DNA of 51,115 nt from Clostridiales bacterium (lineage in GTDB: Bacteria > Bacillota > Clostridia > Oscillospirales > Oscillospiraceae), in assembly GCA_004556345.1 (NCBI GenBank), contig SFHQ01000011.1, forward strand, positions 1 through 51,115, read 5' to 3'. Position 1 is the stretch's first letter; each line of letters opens with the position of its first letter. Shown here piece by piece: positions 14,647 through 21,876 of the stretch. Under the pieces are notes generated by a model, which saw nothing but the letters and a program-made list of their open reading frames with translations, was not told the origin of the DNA and did no database searches. The position numbers and the translations under genes were made by a program.

Positions 14647-15270
14647 ATGAAGCTCTGGAAACGGAATCTCATCGCCGCCGCCATCGTGCTCTTTGTCTGC
14701 GGGGCGGTCTACTTAAATTGGAGCTACACCCAGGACACCGCCGCCGGGAGGAACCTCGGTCAGGCCGCCCTGGTGGGCGGGCGGGAGGACCCGCTGCTGA
14801 CCCAGCCCGACCCCGGCGCCGCCGACGGCAAATCAGACGGCAAGTCGGACGGGAAAGCCGAGGACGGCCAAGGCCAGGACGGCACCCAGGCCAACGACCC
14901 CACCACCGCCGAGAGCGGGAGCTATTTCTCCACCGCTCGCCTCAACCGCCAGCAGGCGCGGGACAACGCCCTCTCCCTGCTCCAGGAGGCGGCGAAGGAC
15001 GAAAAGGCCGACCAGACCGCCGTGGACGAGGCCAACGCCTCCATCCAGACCATGGCCGACGCCACCGTCACCGAGGCCCAGATCGAGAACCTCATCACCG
15101 CCAAGGGCTACACCGACTGCGTGGCCTTTCTGGGGGAGGACAGCATCAGCGTCGTCGTCTCCGCCCTGGACAACGGAATGACCGACGCCGACGCGGCCCG
15201 GATCGGGGAGATCGTCATGGAGCAGACCGGCCTGAAAGCCGACCAGATCAAGATCATCGAGGCCGAGTAA
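14647..15270 (+). CDS. spoIIIAH: stage III sporulation protein AH
   Basis: The partner of forespore SpoIIQ across the intermembrane space. The 207-residue protein has an N-terminal membrane helix (about 7-24), a low-complexity linker with KSDGKSDGK repeats (about 57-90), and a C-terminal YscJ/FliF-like ring domain with NALSLLQEAAKDEKADQ and LGEDSISVVVSALDNGMTD. Last gene of the operon, followed by a terminator hairpin at 15299. Confidence 0.94.
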   Translation: MKLWKRNLIAAAIVLFVCGAVYLNWSYTQDTAAGRNLGQAALVGGREDPLLTQPDPGAADGKSDGKSDGKAEDGQGQDGTQANDPTTAESGSYFSTARLNRQQARDNALSLLQEAAKDEKADQTAVDEANASIQTMADATVTEAQIENLITAKGYTDCVAFLGEDSISVVVSALDNGMTDADAARIGEIVMEQTGLKADQIKIIEAE

Positions 15271-15298
15271 GCAAGCAGAACACGGAACAACGGAAGAG

Positions 15299-15350
15299 AA
15301 CCCCTCACGGACAGAGCAGCTACCCTGTGCGTGAGGGGTTGTCCTGGTTT
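15299..15350 (+). terminator. terminator hairpin after spoIIIAH
   Basis: AACCCCTCACG (15299-15309) and CGTGAGGGGTT (15330-15340) pair perfectly over 11 bp. A weak T stretch follows (GGTTTTC). The 3' end of the stem overlaps the -35 box of the histidine kinase promoter. Confidence 0.7.
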
Positions 15351-15367
15351 TCGCGGGCTGGTATAAT
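15339..15367 (+). promoter_or_regulatory. promoter of histidine kinase-cca operon
   Basis: TTGTCC (15339-15344), 17-nt spacer, TATAAT (15362-15367). The -35 begins within the last two bases of the preceding terminator stem. Confidence 0.75.
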
Positions 15368-15399
15368 GGAGCCACGAAACACGGAAAGGGTGGTTTACC

Positions 15400-16248
15400 A
15401 TGTCCAGACCCACAAAGCTCTTGCTTGCCTTCGCCGCCGGGGCGGCGGTGGGGAGCGCCCTCCTCCGCCGCCGTCTCCGCCCCGCCGTGGGGCAGAGGAT
15501 GAACCAGGTGCAGGACCAGATGGACCAACTGAAAGCGGCCTACGAGCAGCAGGATCGGATGCGGCGGGATTTCACCGCCAACGTCTCCCACGAGCTGAAA
15601 ACGCCCCTGACCTCCATCTCCGGCTACGCCGAGATCATCCGGGAGGGGATGGTGCGGAGCGAGGACGTGAGCCGGTTCGCCGGGAAGATCTACGAGGAGG
15701 CCCAGCGGCTCATGACCCTGGTGGAGGACATCCTCAACCTCTCCCACCTGGACGAGGGGGCACCGGGGCAGGAGCGCTGCCAGGGCATCGACCTCTACGC
15801 CCTCTGCCAGCGGGCCTTGGCCAGCCTGGACGAGGCCGCCCGCCAGCGGGCCATTACGCTCACCCTCACCGGGGGGCATTACACCGTGGACGGGGCGGAG
15901 AAGCTGCTGAGCGAGATCATCTTCAACCTCTGCGACAACGCCATCAAGTACAATCAGGACGGCGGGGCCGTGAAGGTCTCGGTCACCAAGGAGGACGGCT
16001 TTGTGGTCCTCACCGTGCAGGACACCGGCATCGGCATCCCCGCCGGGGAGACGGACCGGGTCTTTGAGCGGTTCTACCGGGTGGATAAGAGCCACTCCAA
16101 AAAGATCGGCGGCACGGGGCTGGGGCTTTCCATCGTGAAGCACGCCGCCGCCTACCACGACGCCCGCATCCAGCTGGACAGCCAGCTGGGGCACGGGACG
16201 CGGGTGCGCGTCCTGTTCCACCCCAGCCAGGAGGGGGAAGGGGTATGA
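15400..16248 (+). CDS. minimal sensor histidine kinase
   Basis: A 282-residue kinase with one short hydrophobic N-terminal segment (about 7-22) and no periplasmic sensor, HAMP or PAS domain. H-box NVSHELKTPLTSISGYAE carries phosphoacceptor His64. Then come the N-box (NLCDNAIKYN), G1 (DTGIGIP), F-box (ERFYRV) and G2 (GTGLGLSIV), so the catalytic core is complete and PhoR-like. A coiled-coil (about 32-55) links membrane and core. No response regulator is adjacent; the downstream gene is the CCA enzyme, overlapping by 4 nt. Its partner must lie elsewhere. Confidence 0.92.
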   Translation: MSRPTKLLLAFAAGAAVGSALLRRRLRPAVGQRMNQVQDQMDQLKAAYEQQDRMRRDFTANVSHELKTPLTSISGYAEIIREGMVRSEDVSRFAGKIYEEAQRLMTLVEDILNLSHLDEGAPGQERCQGIDLYALCQRALASLDEAARQRAITLTLTGGHYTVDGAEKLLSEIIFNLCDNAIKYNQDGGAVKVSVTKEDGFVVLTVQDTGIGIPAGETDRVFERFYRVDKSHSKKIGGTGLGLSIVKHAAAYHDARIQLDSQLGHGTRVRVLFHPSQEGEGV

Positions 16249-17615
16249 GCAAAGGGTTTCCCATGCTTCCCCAGGCGGCCCGGGCGATCGAGCGCCTGCG
16301 GGCGGCCGGACACGAGGCCTGGATCGTGGGGGGCTGTGTGCGGGATGTCTTATTGGGCCGCACGCCTACGGACTATGACCTCACGACCTCGGCCCTGCCG
16401 GAGGAGACGGAGGCCGTCTTTGCCGGGGAGAGGCTTATCGAGACGGGCTTACAGCACGGGACGGTGACGGTGGTGCTGGAGGGCGTGCCGCTGGAGATCA
16501 CGACCTATCGGGTGGACGGCGGCTATACCGACGCCCGGCACCCGGACGGGGTGACTTTTACCCGCAGCCTGCGGGAGGACGCGGCCCGGCGGGACTTTAC
16601 CATCAACGCCATGGCCTACGCCCCCGGCGAAGGCTTGCAGGATTTTTTCGGCGGGCAGGCGGATCTGTCTGCCGGGGTCATCCGCGCAGTGGGGGAGGCG
16701 GACCGGCGGTTTCAGGAGGACGCCCTGCGCATCCTGCGGGCGATCCGGTTTGCTTCGGTGCTGGGCTTCGAGCTGGACCCGGAGACGGACGCCGCCGCCC
16801 GGAGAAATGCGCCGCTGCTCCAAAAAATTTCGGTCGAGCGGGTGTTTGTGGAGCTGAGCAAATTGCTCTGCGGCCCGGGGGCGGGAAACATTTTGCGGGC
16901 CTACCCGGATATTTTAGGGGTGGTGCTCCCGGAGCTGACGCCGACGGTGGGGTTTGCGCAGCACAATCTCCACCACTGCTATGACGTCTACACCCACACC
17001 GCCGTGGCCGTGGACCATGTGCCGCCGGAGGTGACCCTCCGGTTGGCGGCGCTCTTTCATGATCTGGGGAAACCCGCCACGTTTTCCATGGGCGAGGACG
17101 GCCAGGGGCATTTTTATGGGCACCCGAAGGTCAGTGCGGCCCTGGCGGAACAAATTTTGCTGCGCCTCCGCGCCCCCAAGCGCCTGCGGGAGGAGGTGGT
17201 CCGCCTGGTCGAGGTCCACGACTGGCCCCTCTCCTCAGAGCCGCGTCTGATTCGACGCAGGCTCCAACAACTGGGGGAGGAGGGGTTTTTTGCGCTCCTG
17301 GCCCTCCAGAAGGGGGACGCTGCGGCCTGTTCTTTGTCAGATTGCACAAGGGAAGACGGTCGAAATGCGGTGGAAACGGCGGCAAGGACCATCTTAGCCG
17401 CCAGACCCTGCTTGTCCGTGGGCGACCTGGCCGTGAACGGGAGGGACGTCATGGCCCTGGGCTATTGCGGCCCAGGGGTTGGGGCCGCTTTGCGGCGGCT
17501 GCTGGAGCGGGTGATCGCGGAAGAAATTCCCAACGAAAAAACCGCTCTTTTGCAGTCACTTGAAGAGAAAGATGCAAAAAAGCCTGAAAAAAAGGGAAAA
17601 AAAGTCAGCTTCTAA
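16245..17615 (+). CDS. cca: CCA tRNA nucleotidyltransferase
   Basis: Adds or repairs the 3'-CCA end of tRNAs. The 456-residue class II enzyme starts with the nucleotidyltransferase fold WIVGGCVRDVLLGRTPTDYD, whose metal-binding Asp pair is D43/D45, then RRDFTINAMAY, the template-defining EDALRILRAIRFA, and an HD-type domain (ALFHDLGKPATF, about residue 270). The C-terminus is Lys-rich (EKKGKKVSF). Overlaps the histidine kinase by 4 nt (ATGA), so it is co-translated with it. The HD domain suggests additional phosphatase or phosphodiesterase activity, as in many bacterial homologues. Confidence 0.94.
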   Translation: MSKGFPMLPQAARAIERLRAAGHEAWIVGGCVRDVLLGRTPTDYDLTTSALPEETEAVFAGERLIETGLQHGTVTVVLEGVPLEITTYRVDGGYTDARHPDGVTFTRSLREDAARRDFTINAMAYAPGEGLQDFFGGQADLSAGVIRAVGEADRRFQEDALRILRAIRFASVLGFELDPETDAAARRNAPLLQKISVERVFVELSKLLCGPGAGNILRAYPDILGVVLPELTPTVGFAQHNLHHCYDVYTHTAVAVDHVPPEVTLRLAALFHDLGKPATFSMGEDGQGHFYGHPKVSAALAEQILLRLRAPKRLREEVVRLVEVHDWPLSSEPRLIRRRLQQLGEEGFFALLALQKGDAAACSLSDCTREDGRNAVETAARTILAARPCLSVGDLAVNGRDVMALGYCGPGVGAALRRLLERVIAEEIPNEKTALLQSLEEKDAKKPEKKGKKVSF

Positions 17616-17678
17616 ACTTATTAAATTCACCTGCAACGATCTCGGATTGAGTATTTTGCTGAAAAAGCAAATTTTGTC

Positions 17679-17707
17679 TTCCCTTTTTCTGGACAGTGTG
17701 ATATAAT
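17679..17707 (+). promoter_or_regulatory. extended -10 promoter of the APC permease leader
   Basis: TGATATAAT with TATAAT at 17702-17707 is an extended -10; the best -35 at 17-nt spacing is a weak TTCCCT (17679-17684). Transcription would start near 17714, leaving a leader of about 320 nt. Confidence 0.6.
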
Positions 17708-17713
17708 ACAATC

Positions 17714-18030
17714 ACTCAAAAGACGGGGGGCTTCGTCAAAGCGAACAAAAGACCCCGCAGAGTAAGGCTCTAGCTCATGAGATGGAAGGAGGAATGCGAT
17801 GGGCCGGGAAGGAAACCGATTTGCATGAAAGAAGGAATAATCCAGCAGGTGTGCTTGCTCAAATGAAGGAAGACATTCGAGTGAGCGCCCGAACCAAAGA
17901 AGAATTCCGGCTGGTGCTACCCTGAGCCAGGCACAAGAGAGCCGGAGACCGCGTGCGAAATTTGTTGCAAAGATCACGGGTCCACCCTACTTCCCCGTGG
18001 TCGACACCGATTTCAACCAAGAAACGAGGT
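17714..18030 (+). ncRNA. long structured 5' leader, candidate regulatory RNA
   Basis: The gene-free interval before the APC permease is purine-rich and full of complementary segments: GCTCA-AATG with CATT-CGAG-TGAGC (17857-17865 with 17874-17886), CCGGCT..GTGC with GCAC..AGCCGG (17907-17917 with 17931-17945), GATCACGGG with CCCGTGGTC (17972-17980 with 17994-18002), and short stems near 17725-17780. An internal AAGGAGG (17786-17792) sits 6 nt before an ATG with a 9-codon reading frame (17799-17828); an overlapping ATG at 17794 opens 43 codons. It matches no riboswitch class I can identify (not T-box, lysine, ydaO or ykkC by their conserved cores). Confidence 0.5.
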
Positions 18031-18037
18031 ATAATGT

Positions 18038-19498
18038 ATGAGTAATCAGGGAGAGAAAAAAGGCGTCAGCGCTCTCGACTTTTTCTGCATCGGGTTTGGC
18101 GCTATCGTCGGAGTCGGCTGGGCCGTCTCCATCAACAACTGGATGGTCAACTCTGGCGGTCCTGTTCCCGCAGCCGTAGGTTATTTGCTCTGCTTGCTGA
18201 TCATGGTCCCCTTCGGCCTGGTCTATGCTGAGCTGGTCCCCATGCTTCCCGTCGCTGGCGGTGGTTCGGCGTTTGCTTACGCAGCGTTCGGTGAGAAGGT
18301 CTCCTTCCTCTCCGGTTGGGCGGCGTTTGGCGCGTTCGTGGCCATCATTCCGTGGGAAGCCATTCAGATCACCGACGTGCTCGGTTATCTGTTCCCCGCT
18401 TTGAAGGCCGGTAAGCCCCTTTACACCATCATGGAGTCGGATATCTATCTGACCACCATCATCATTGGTGCCGTGTTCTCCATCCTGTTGTTCCTGCTGA
18501 ACAAGCGCGGCCTGTCCTCCGCTGCTTCCCTCCAGAAGATCCTGTGCGTCTTCCTGGTCGGCTCCGCCATCATCGGCGCCATCGCAGCTCTGGTCAAGGG
18601 CAACCCCGCCAACCTGCAGCCTATTTATGACAACAGCCTGAAGGACGTCACCCATAAGAGCTTCATGGGCGGTGCCTTCTCCATCATCACCGCAGCAGCC
18701 TTCTTCCTCGCCGGCTTTGAGACCATTCCTCAGGGCATCGAGGAAGCCGGCGGCGACATCAAGAGCGTTGGTAAGACCGTCGTTCTGTCCGTTGGCCTGG
18801 CCTGCGTGTTCTACGCCATCCTGCTCTTCTGCTTCGGCTTCGGCTACAAGTGGGAAGACTTCTATCAGCTGTCCAACCCCGCAGCCGCCAACATGTTCAA
18901 GCTCATCTACAGCGGCGGTGCCGGTACTTTCCTCTACTGGCTGATCACCATCGGCGCCATCGCCGGTCTGTTCACCACCTGGAACGGCTTCTTCACTGCC
19001 TCTGCAAACCTGCTCATGGCTATGGGCCGCTCCCGCATGATCCCCGCCTTCTTCGCCAAGCAGGATAAGAACGGCGTTGCCATCAACGGCCTGTATCTGG
19101 TCCTGGTCCTGTCCCTCATCGGTCCCTTCCTCGGCGCCAACATGATCGACACCGTGACCTGCTTCTCCGCCACCGCCTTCGTCCTGTCCTGGATGATCTC
19201 CTCCCTGTCCCTGCTGCGGATGCGGAAGACCATGCCCCACGCAAACCGTCCCTTCAAGCTGGCTACCCCCATCGCATGGTGGGCTGGCATCGTGGGCGTC
19301 CTGTTCTTCGTCTGCATGCTGCTGCCCTTCACCCCCTTCTATGTGGGTTTCAAGGCTCTGATCATCTTCGTGGTCTACATCGTCATTGGCATCGTTCTCC
19401 ACCTCGCCGCCGGCGGCCAGAGAAATCAGCTCAGCCCCCACGAGCGTATGAAGAACATGTTCGGCGAACTGGACCTGGACGAAATGCGCAAGATGTGA
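18038..19498 (+). CDS. APC-family amino acid permease
   Basis: A 486-residue integral membrane protein with about 12 hydrophobic helices. The first helix contains the APC glycine motif FGAIVGVGW and helix 6 has FFLAGFETIPQGIEEAG, the substrate-site signature of amino acid/polyamine/organocation transporters. Substrate cannot be read from sequence. Start ATG follows a short GAGG; it lies 8 nt downstream of a TATAAT-like sequence that is probably not used. The unusually long structured leader suggests control at RNA level. The small membrane protein gene downstream may be co-transcribed. Confidence 0.88.
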   Translation: MSNQGEKKGVSALDFFCIGFGAIVGVGWAVSINNWMVNSGGPVPAAVGYLLCLLIMVPFGLVYAELVPMLPVAGGGSAFAYAAFGEKVSFLSGWAAFGAFVAIIPWEAIQITDVLGYLFPALKAGKPLYTIMESDIYLTTIIIGAVFSILLFLLNKRGLSSAASLQKILCVFLVGSAIIGAIAALVKGNPANLQPIYDNSLKDVTHKSFMGGAFSIITAAAFFLAGFETIPQGIEEAGGDIKSVGKTVVLSVGLACVFYAILLFCFGFGYKWEDFYQLSNPAAANMFKLIYSGGAGTFLYWLITIGAIAGLFTTWNGFFTASANLLMAMGRSRMIPAFFAKQDKNGVAINGLYLVLVLSLIGPFLGANMIDTVTCFSATAFVLSWMISSLSLLRMRKTMPHANRPFKLATPIAWWAGIVGVLFFVCMLLPFTPFYVGFKALIIFVVYIVIGIVLHLAAGGQRNQLSPHERMKNMFGELDLDEMRKM

Positions 19499-19612
19499 TA
19501 AGATATGCTTGTGCCCCGCAGAAAACCAGAGGGAACCGGAAGAACCGTCTGCTTTCTGAACGCATAGCATGTACTTAACCCCAGCGAAATTACGTTACCA
19601 AAGGAGTATCCC

Positions 19613-19984
19613 ATGAACGAAGCATCTACGGCAGCAAACGCGATGCAGGAAGTCGCGACCAGCTCGGTCATTATGACAGAGGTTATCATTTACGCCGTGG
19701 CCAGCATTGTGATCCTTCTCCTGATGGATCTCTATGCAGCCAAGAGCATCGGCGACAAGACCTCGATGGAGTATAAGATCCTGAGGATCCCCCGTTACGT
19801 TGCACTGTTCATCATCTGCGGCTTCACCGTGGCGATCGGCATCCTGTGCATGTACAACGAGGACTTCTCCGTCACCAGATCGACCCTGACCTACTTCGGG
19901 GTGCCCTACTTCGTGGGTTTGGTATACTACCTTCTGAAGATGCTCCGCAGAGTACGCTCGGTGCAGAAGCGCCGCCACCTGTGA
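19613..19984 (+). CDS. small membrane protein, three predicted helices
   Basis: A 123-residue protein with hydrophobic segments at about 21-41 (VIIYAVASIVILLLM), 63-82 (VALFIICGFTVAIGILCMY) and 93-109, and a basic C-terminus (RRVRSVQKRRHL). Not recognised. AAAGGAG lies 7-8 nt before the ATG. It follows the APC permease by 114 nt with no terminator between, and a strong terminator follows it, so the two are likely one transcription unit; it could be an accessory subunit, which is inference only. Confidence 0.75.
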   Translation: MNEASTAANAMQEVATSSVIMTEVIIYAVASIVILLLMDLYAAKSIGDKTSMEYKILRIPRYVALFIICGFTVAIGILCMYNEDFSVTRSTLTYFGVPYFVGLVYYLLKMLRRVRSVQKRRHL

Positions 19985-20013
19985 GGGACATCACAACAAC
20001 GGAACAAAAGCTG

Positions 20014-20043
20014 AAGCGCCGGAGCGAAAGCTCCGGCGCTTTT
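20014..20043 (+). terminator. intrinsic terminator after the small membrane protein gene
   Basis: AAGCGCCGGAGC-GAA-AGCTCCGGCGCTTTT: an 11-12 bp perfect stem with a tight GAAA-type loop and T run. Confidence 0.92.
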
Positions 20044-20066
20044 GTGTGGTGTTTGGCTTTGCCAAA

Positions 20067-20360
20067 GGATTTTATTAGTGGTTCCGCTGGGTACGGTGTT
20101 GGCTTGGTACACGACGGAGTGCTTGCGCGACGTTGCCCTCATCCGACCCGGCTTCGCCGGCCCACCTTCCCCCTCGGGGAAGGCTCTGCCAACGCCGTAC
20201 AAGCTTGTAATGTTGTACCTTCCTATGATACATGATACCACTCAAAGCCTTCCCCTGGGGGGAAGGTGGCTGCGAAGCAGACGAATGAGGGCTACCTACC
20301 GTAAGCACTCCGTCGTGTACTAAGGTGACACCGCACGATATGGAACCACGCATAAAATCC
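20067..20360. repeat. palindromic ~290-bp element, copy 1
   Basis: Imperfect inverted repeats of about 110 bp face each other around a 60-bp centre. Left arm landmarks: GGATTTTAT, TGGTTCC, GTACACGACGGAGTGCTTGCG, CCCTCAT, CCACCTTCCCC. The right arm shows their reverse complements, ending GGAACCACGCATAAAATCC. No reading frame of note. Copies at about 23898-24192 and 33243-33512. It resembles a non-autonomous (MITE-like) repeat or a mobile hairpin. The remaining gap to 20592 holds only a terminator and AT-rich sequence. Confidence 0.75.
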
Positions 20361-20385
20361 TTTTGCGAAGCAAAACTCCGCATGA

Positions 20386-20426
20386 CAAAAGACCGAGCGC
20401 TCATGCGCTCGGCCTTTTGCTTTTTA
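20386..20426. terminator. bidirectional terminator
   Basis: ACCGAGCGC (20392-20400) and GCGCTCGG (20405-20412) with TTTTGCTTTTT to the right and AAAAG to the left (T run on the minus strand). Suited to ending the amidase transcript on the minus strand. Confidence 0.75.
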
Positions 20427-20592
20427 GTGTATTTAGGAAGAGAGAGAAAAGAGAGAGGTAATGTTTTGTTTGTTTTGTTGTGCTTCCCTTAGCACACTCA
20501 TATCCTACCACACCCCCCCGGAAAAGAAGTGGATAATTTACTAACTTTAGATGAACAATTTATGAACGTCCCCGACACAATGCCGAATCTGC

Positions 20593-21336
20593 TCATCCCA
20601 CGGCGAGAAAGCGGGCGTCTGCATAGCCCACCTGGTCCCCGAAGCGGATGAGATACCAGCCGTAATACTCGTTGACCACTGTGACCCGCGCCCCGTCGTA
20701 GAGCTGGGCCACGAGGGCGGAATCGTAGCTGGGGCGGGCGTAGACATCCAGCACGCCCAGGTCCACCCGGACTTCTCCCGGCTGGGGTGTGCTGGCGGGG
20801 AAGAAGGGAAGGCCGAAGTACTCCGTGAGGGAGAGGACGAGGCTCTCGGCCATGGCGTCGATGTGGGTGACGATCCACTGGGCATCTTCGGGGTTGTCGT
20901 GGAAGCCCAGCTCCAAGAGGACCGCCGGGGCGCGGGTGCGGCGGACCTCCCCGATGGTGGTGGTCGGCTCCGTGCGGACCAGGGCGGGGAGGGGGTAGAT
21001 GGCCTTCAGGCCGTCCACAAAGAACTCCGCCGCCCGCTGGCTGCGGGGGCTGCCGGGGTAGTAGAAGGCCAGGATGCCCCGGTTGCGGCCCTCCTGGCCC
21101 GCCCCGGAGGCGTTGGTGTGCAGGGCCAGGTGCAGGTCGTAGCTGCCTGCGTTGGAGGCCTGGATGGACGAGGCGGCGGTCATGTCCGGGGTGTTGCGGG
21201 TGAAGCGGATGCCGCTGGCGGTGAGCTGGGGCTCCATGGCGTCGGCCAGGCGGTTCATCCATTCCTCTTCGGTGCCGAGGCCGTCTGCGTATTCGTTGAA
21301 CTCCTGCGTGGAGGGAGAGAGATAGATGGTTGGCAA
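20593..21336 (-). CDS. N-acetylmuramoyl-L-alanine amidase with SH3-like domain
   Basis: A 247-residue Amidase_3-type enzyme cleaving the amide between MurNAc and L-Ala in peptidoglycan. HLALHTNASG and VLLELGFHDNPEDAQWI carry the zinc-ligand His and the catalytic-Glu region. Residues about 185-247 form a bacterial SH3-like domain (RVDLGVLDVYARPSYDSA and WYLIRFGDQVGYADARFL). No signal peptide, so it is cytoplasmic, spore-associated or released by lysis. Start is TTG: AGGAGG (21350-21345) lies 8 nt upstream, whereas the nearby ATG at 21343 is in another frame. Confidence 0.88.
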   Translation of the reverse strand: MPTIYLSPSTQEFNEYADGLGTEEEWMNRLADAMEPQLTASGIRFTRNTPDMTAASSIQASNAGSYDLHLALHTNASGAGQEGRNRGILAFYYPGSPRSQRAAEFFVDGLKAIYPLPALVRTEPTTTIGEVRRTRAPAVLLELGFHDNPEDAQWIVTHIDAMAESLVLSLTEYFGLPFFPASTPQPGEVRVDLGVLDVYARPSYDSALVAQLYDGARVTVVNEYYGWYLIRFGDQVGYADARFLAVG

Positions 21337-21409
21337 AGGGCATACCTCCTGTTGCGATGGATTTTCTGGTTTGCTTCAGCCTATGCCGGCGGGCCGGGGA
21401 GGGTGCCCC

Positions 21410-21438
21410 TTGCCAAGGGGCGGGAAGTGGGGTACAAT
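21410..21438 (+). promoter_or_regulatory. promoter of mini-RNase III-rqcH
   Basis: TTGCCA (21410-21415), 17-nt spacer, TACAAT (21433-21438), 30 nt before the mrnC start. Confidence 0.65.
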
Positions 21439-21468
21439 AGCTTCATCTCTTCGATTTGGAGTCATACT

Positions 21469-21873
21469 ATGGATTATTTTCACTTAGCGCAGGATGCCCA
21501 AGCGCTGCATAAGATGAGCAATCTGGGGCTGGCCTATCTGGGCGACGCCGTGTATGAGGTCATGGTCCGGTCGTGGCTGTGTCTGCACGGGAAGCTGACC
21601 CCCAGCCGCCTGCACAAGGCGGCCCTGGCCTACGTCGCCGCGCCCCGGCAGGCGGCGCTCATGGAAAAGCTCAGCCCCCTTCTCACCGAGGCGGAGACGA
21701 CCGTCTTTAAGCGGGGCCGTAACGCCAACCCCCACACCTACCCCAAGGGGGCCACCCGGCAGGAGTACCAGATCGCCACGGGGCTGGAGGCCCTCTTCGG
21801 CTGGCTGTATCTGCAAGGGGAGACGGAGCGGCTGAACACACTCTTTGAAACGATGATGGAAGGGGAGGTCTGA
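21469..21873 (+). CDS. mrnC: mini-ribonuclease III
   Basis: A 134-residue RNase III-fold nuclease without a dsRNA-binding domain. In Bacillus it matures 23S rRNA from its long stem. Catalytic signature LGLAYLGDAVYEVMVRSWL, then the helix with KRGRNANPHTYPKGAT and EALFGWLYL (second acidic region). Start at the ATG at 21469 with GGAG upstream; longer in-frame extensions run antisense through the amidase gene and are rejected. Only 3 nt separate it from rqcH. Confidence 0.93.
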   Translation: MDYFHLAQDAQALHKMSNLGLAYLGDAVYEVMVRSWLCLHGKLTPSRLHKAALAYVAAPRQAALMEKLSPLLTEAETTVFKRGRNANPHTYPKGATRQEYQIATGLEALFGWLYLQGETERLNTLFETMMEGEV

Positions 21874-21876
21874 CGG

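Noticed and set aside
17714..18030. T-box, lysine, c-di-AMP or guanidine riboswitch before the APC permease
   Set aside because: None of the conserved cores of these classes was found on reading the leader; kept as an unidentified leader.
17987..19570. 527-codon minus-strand frame opposite the APC permease
   Set aside because: Antisense of a clear membrane transporter; Gly/Asp/His-rich composition is an artefact of the hydrophobic codons read backwards.
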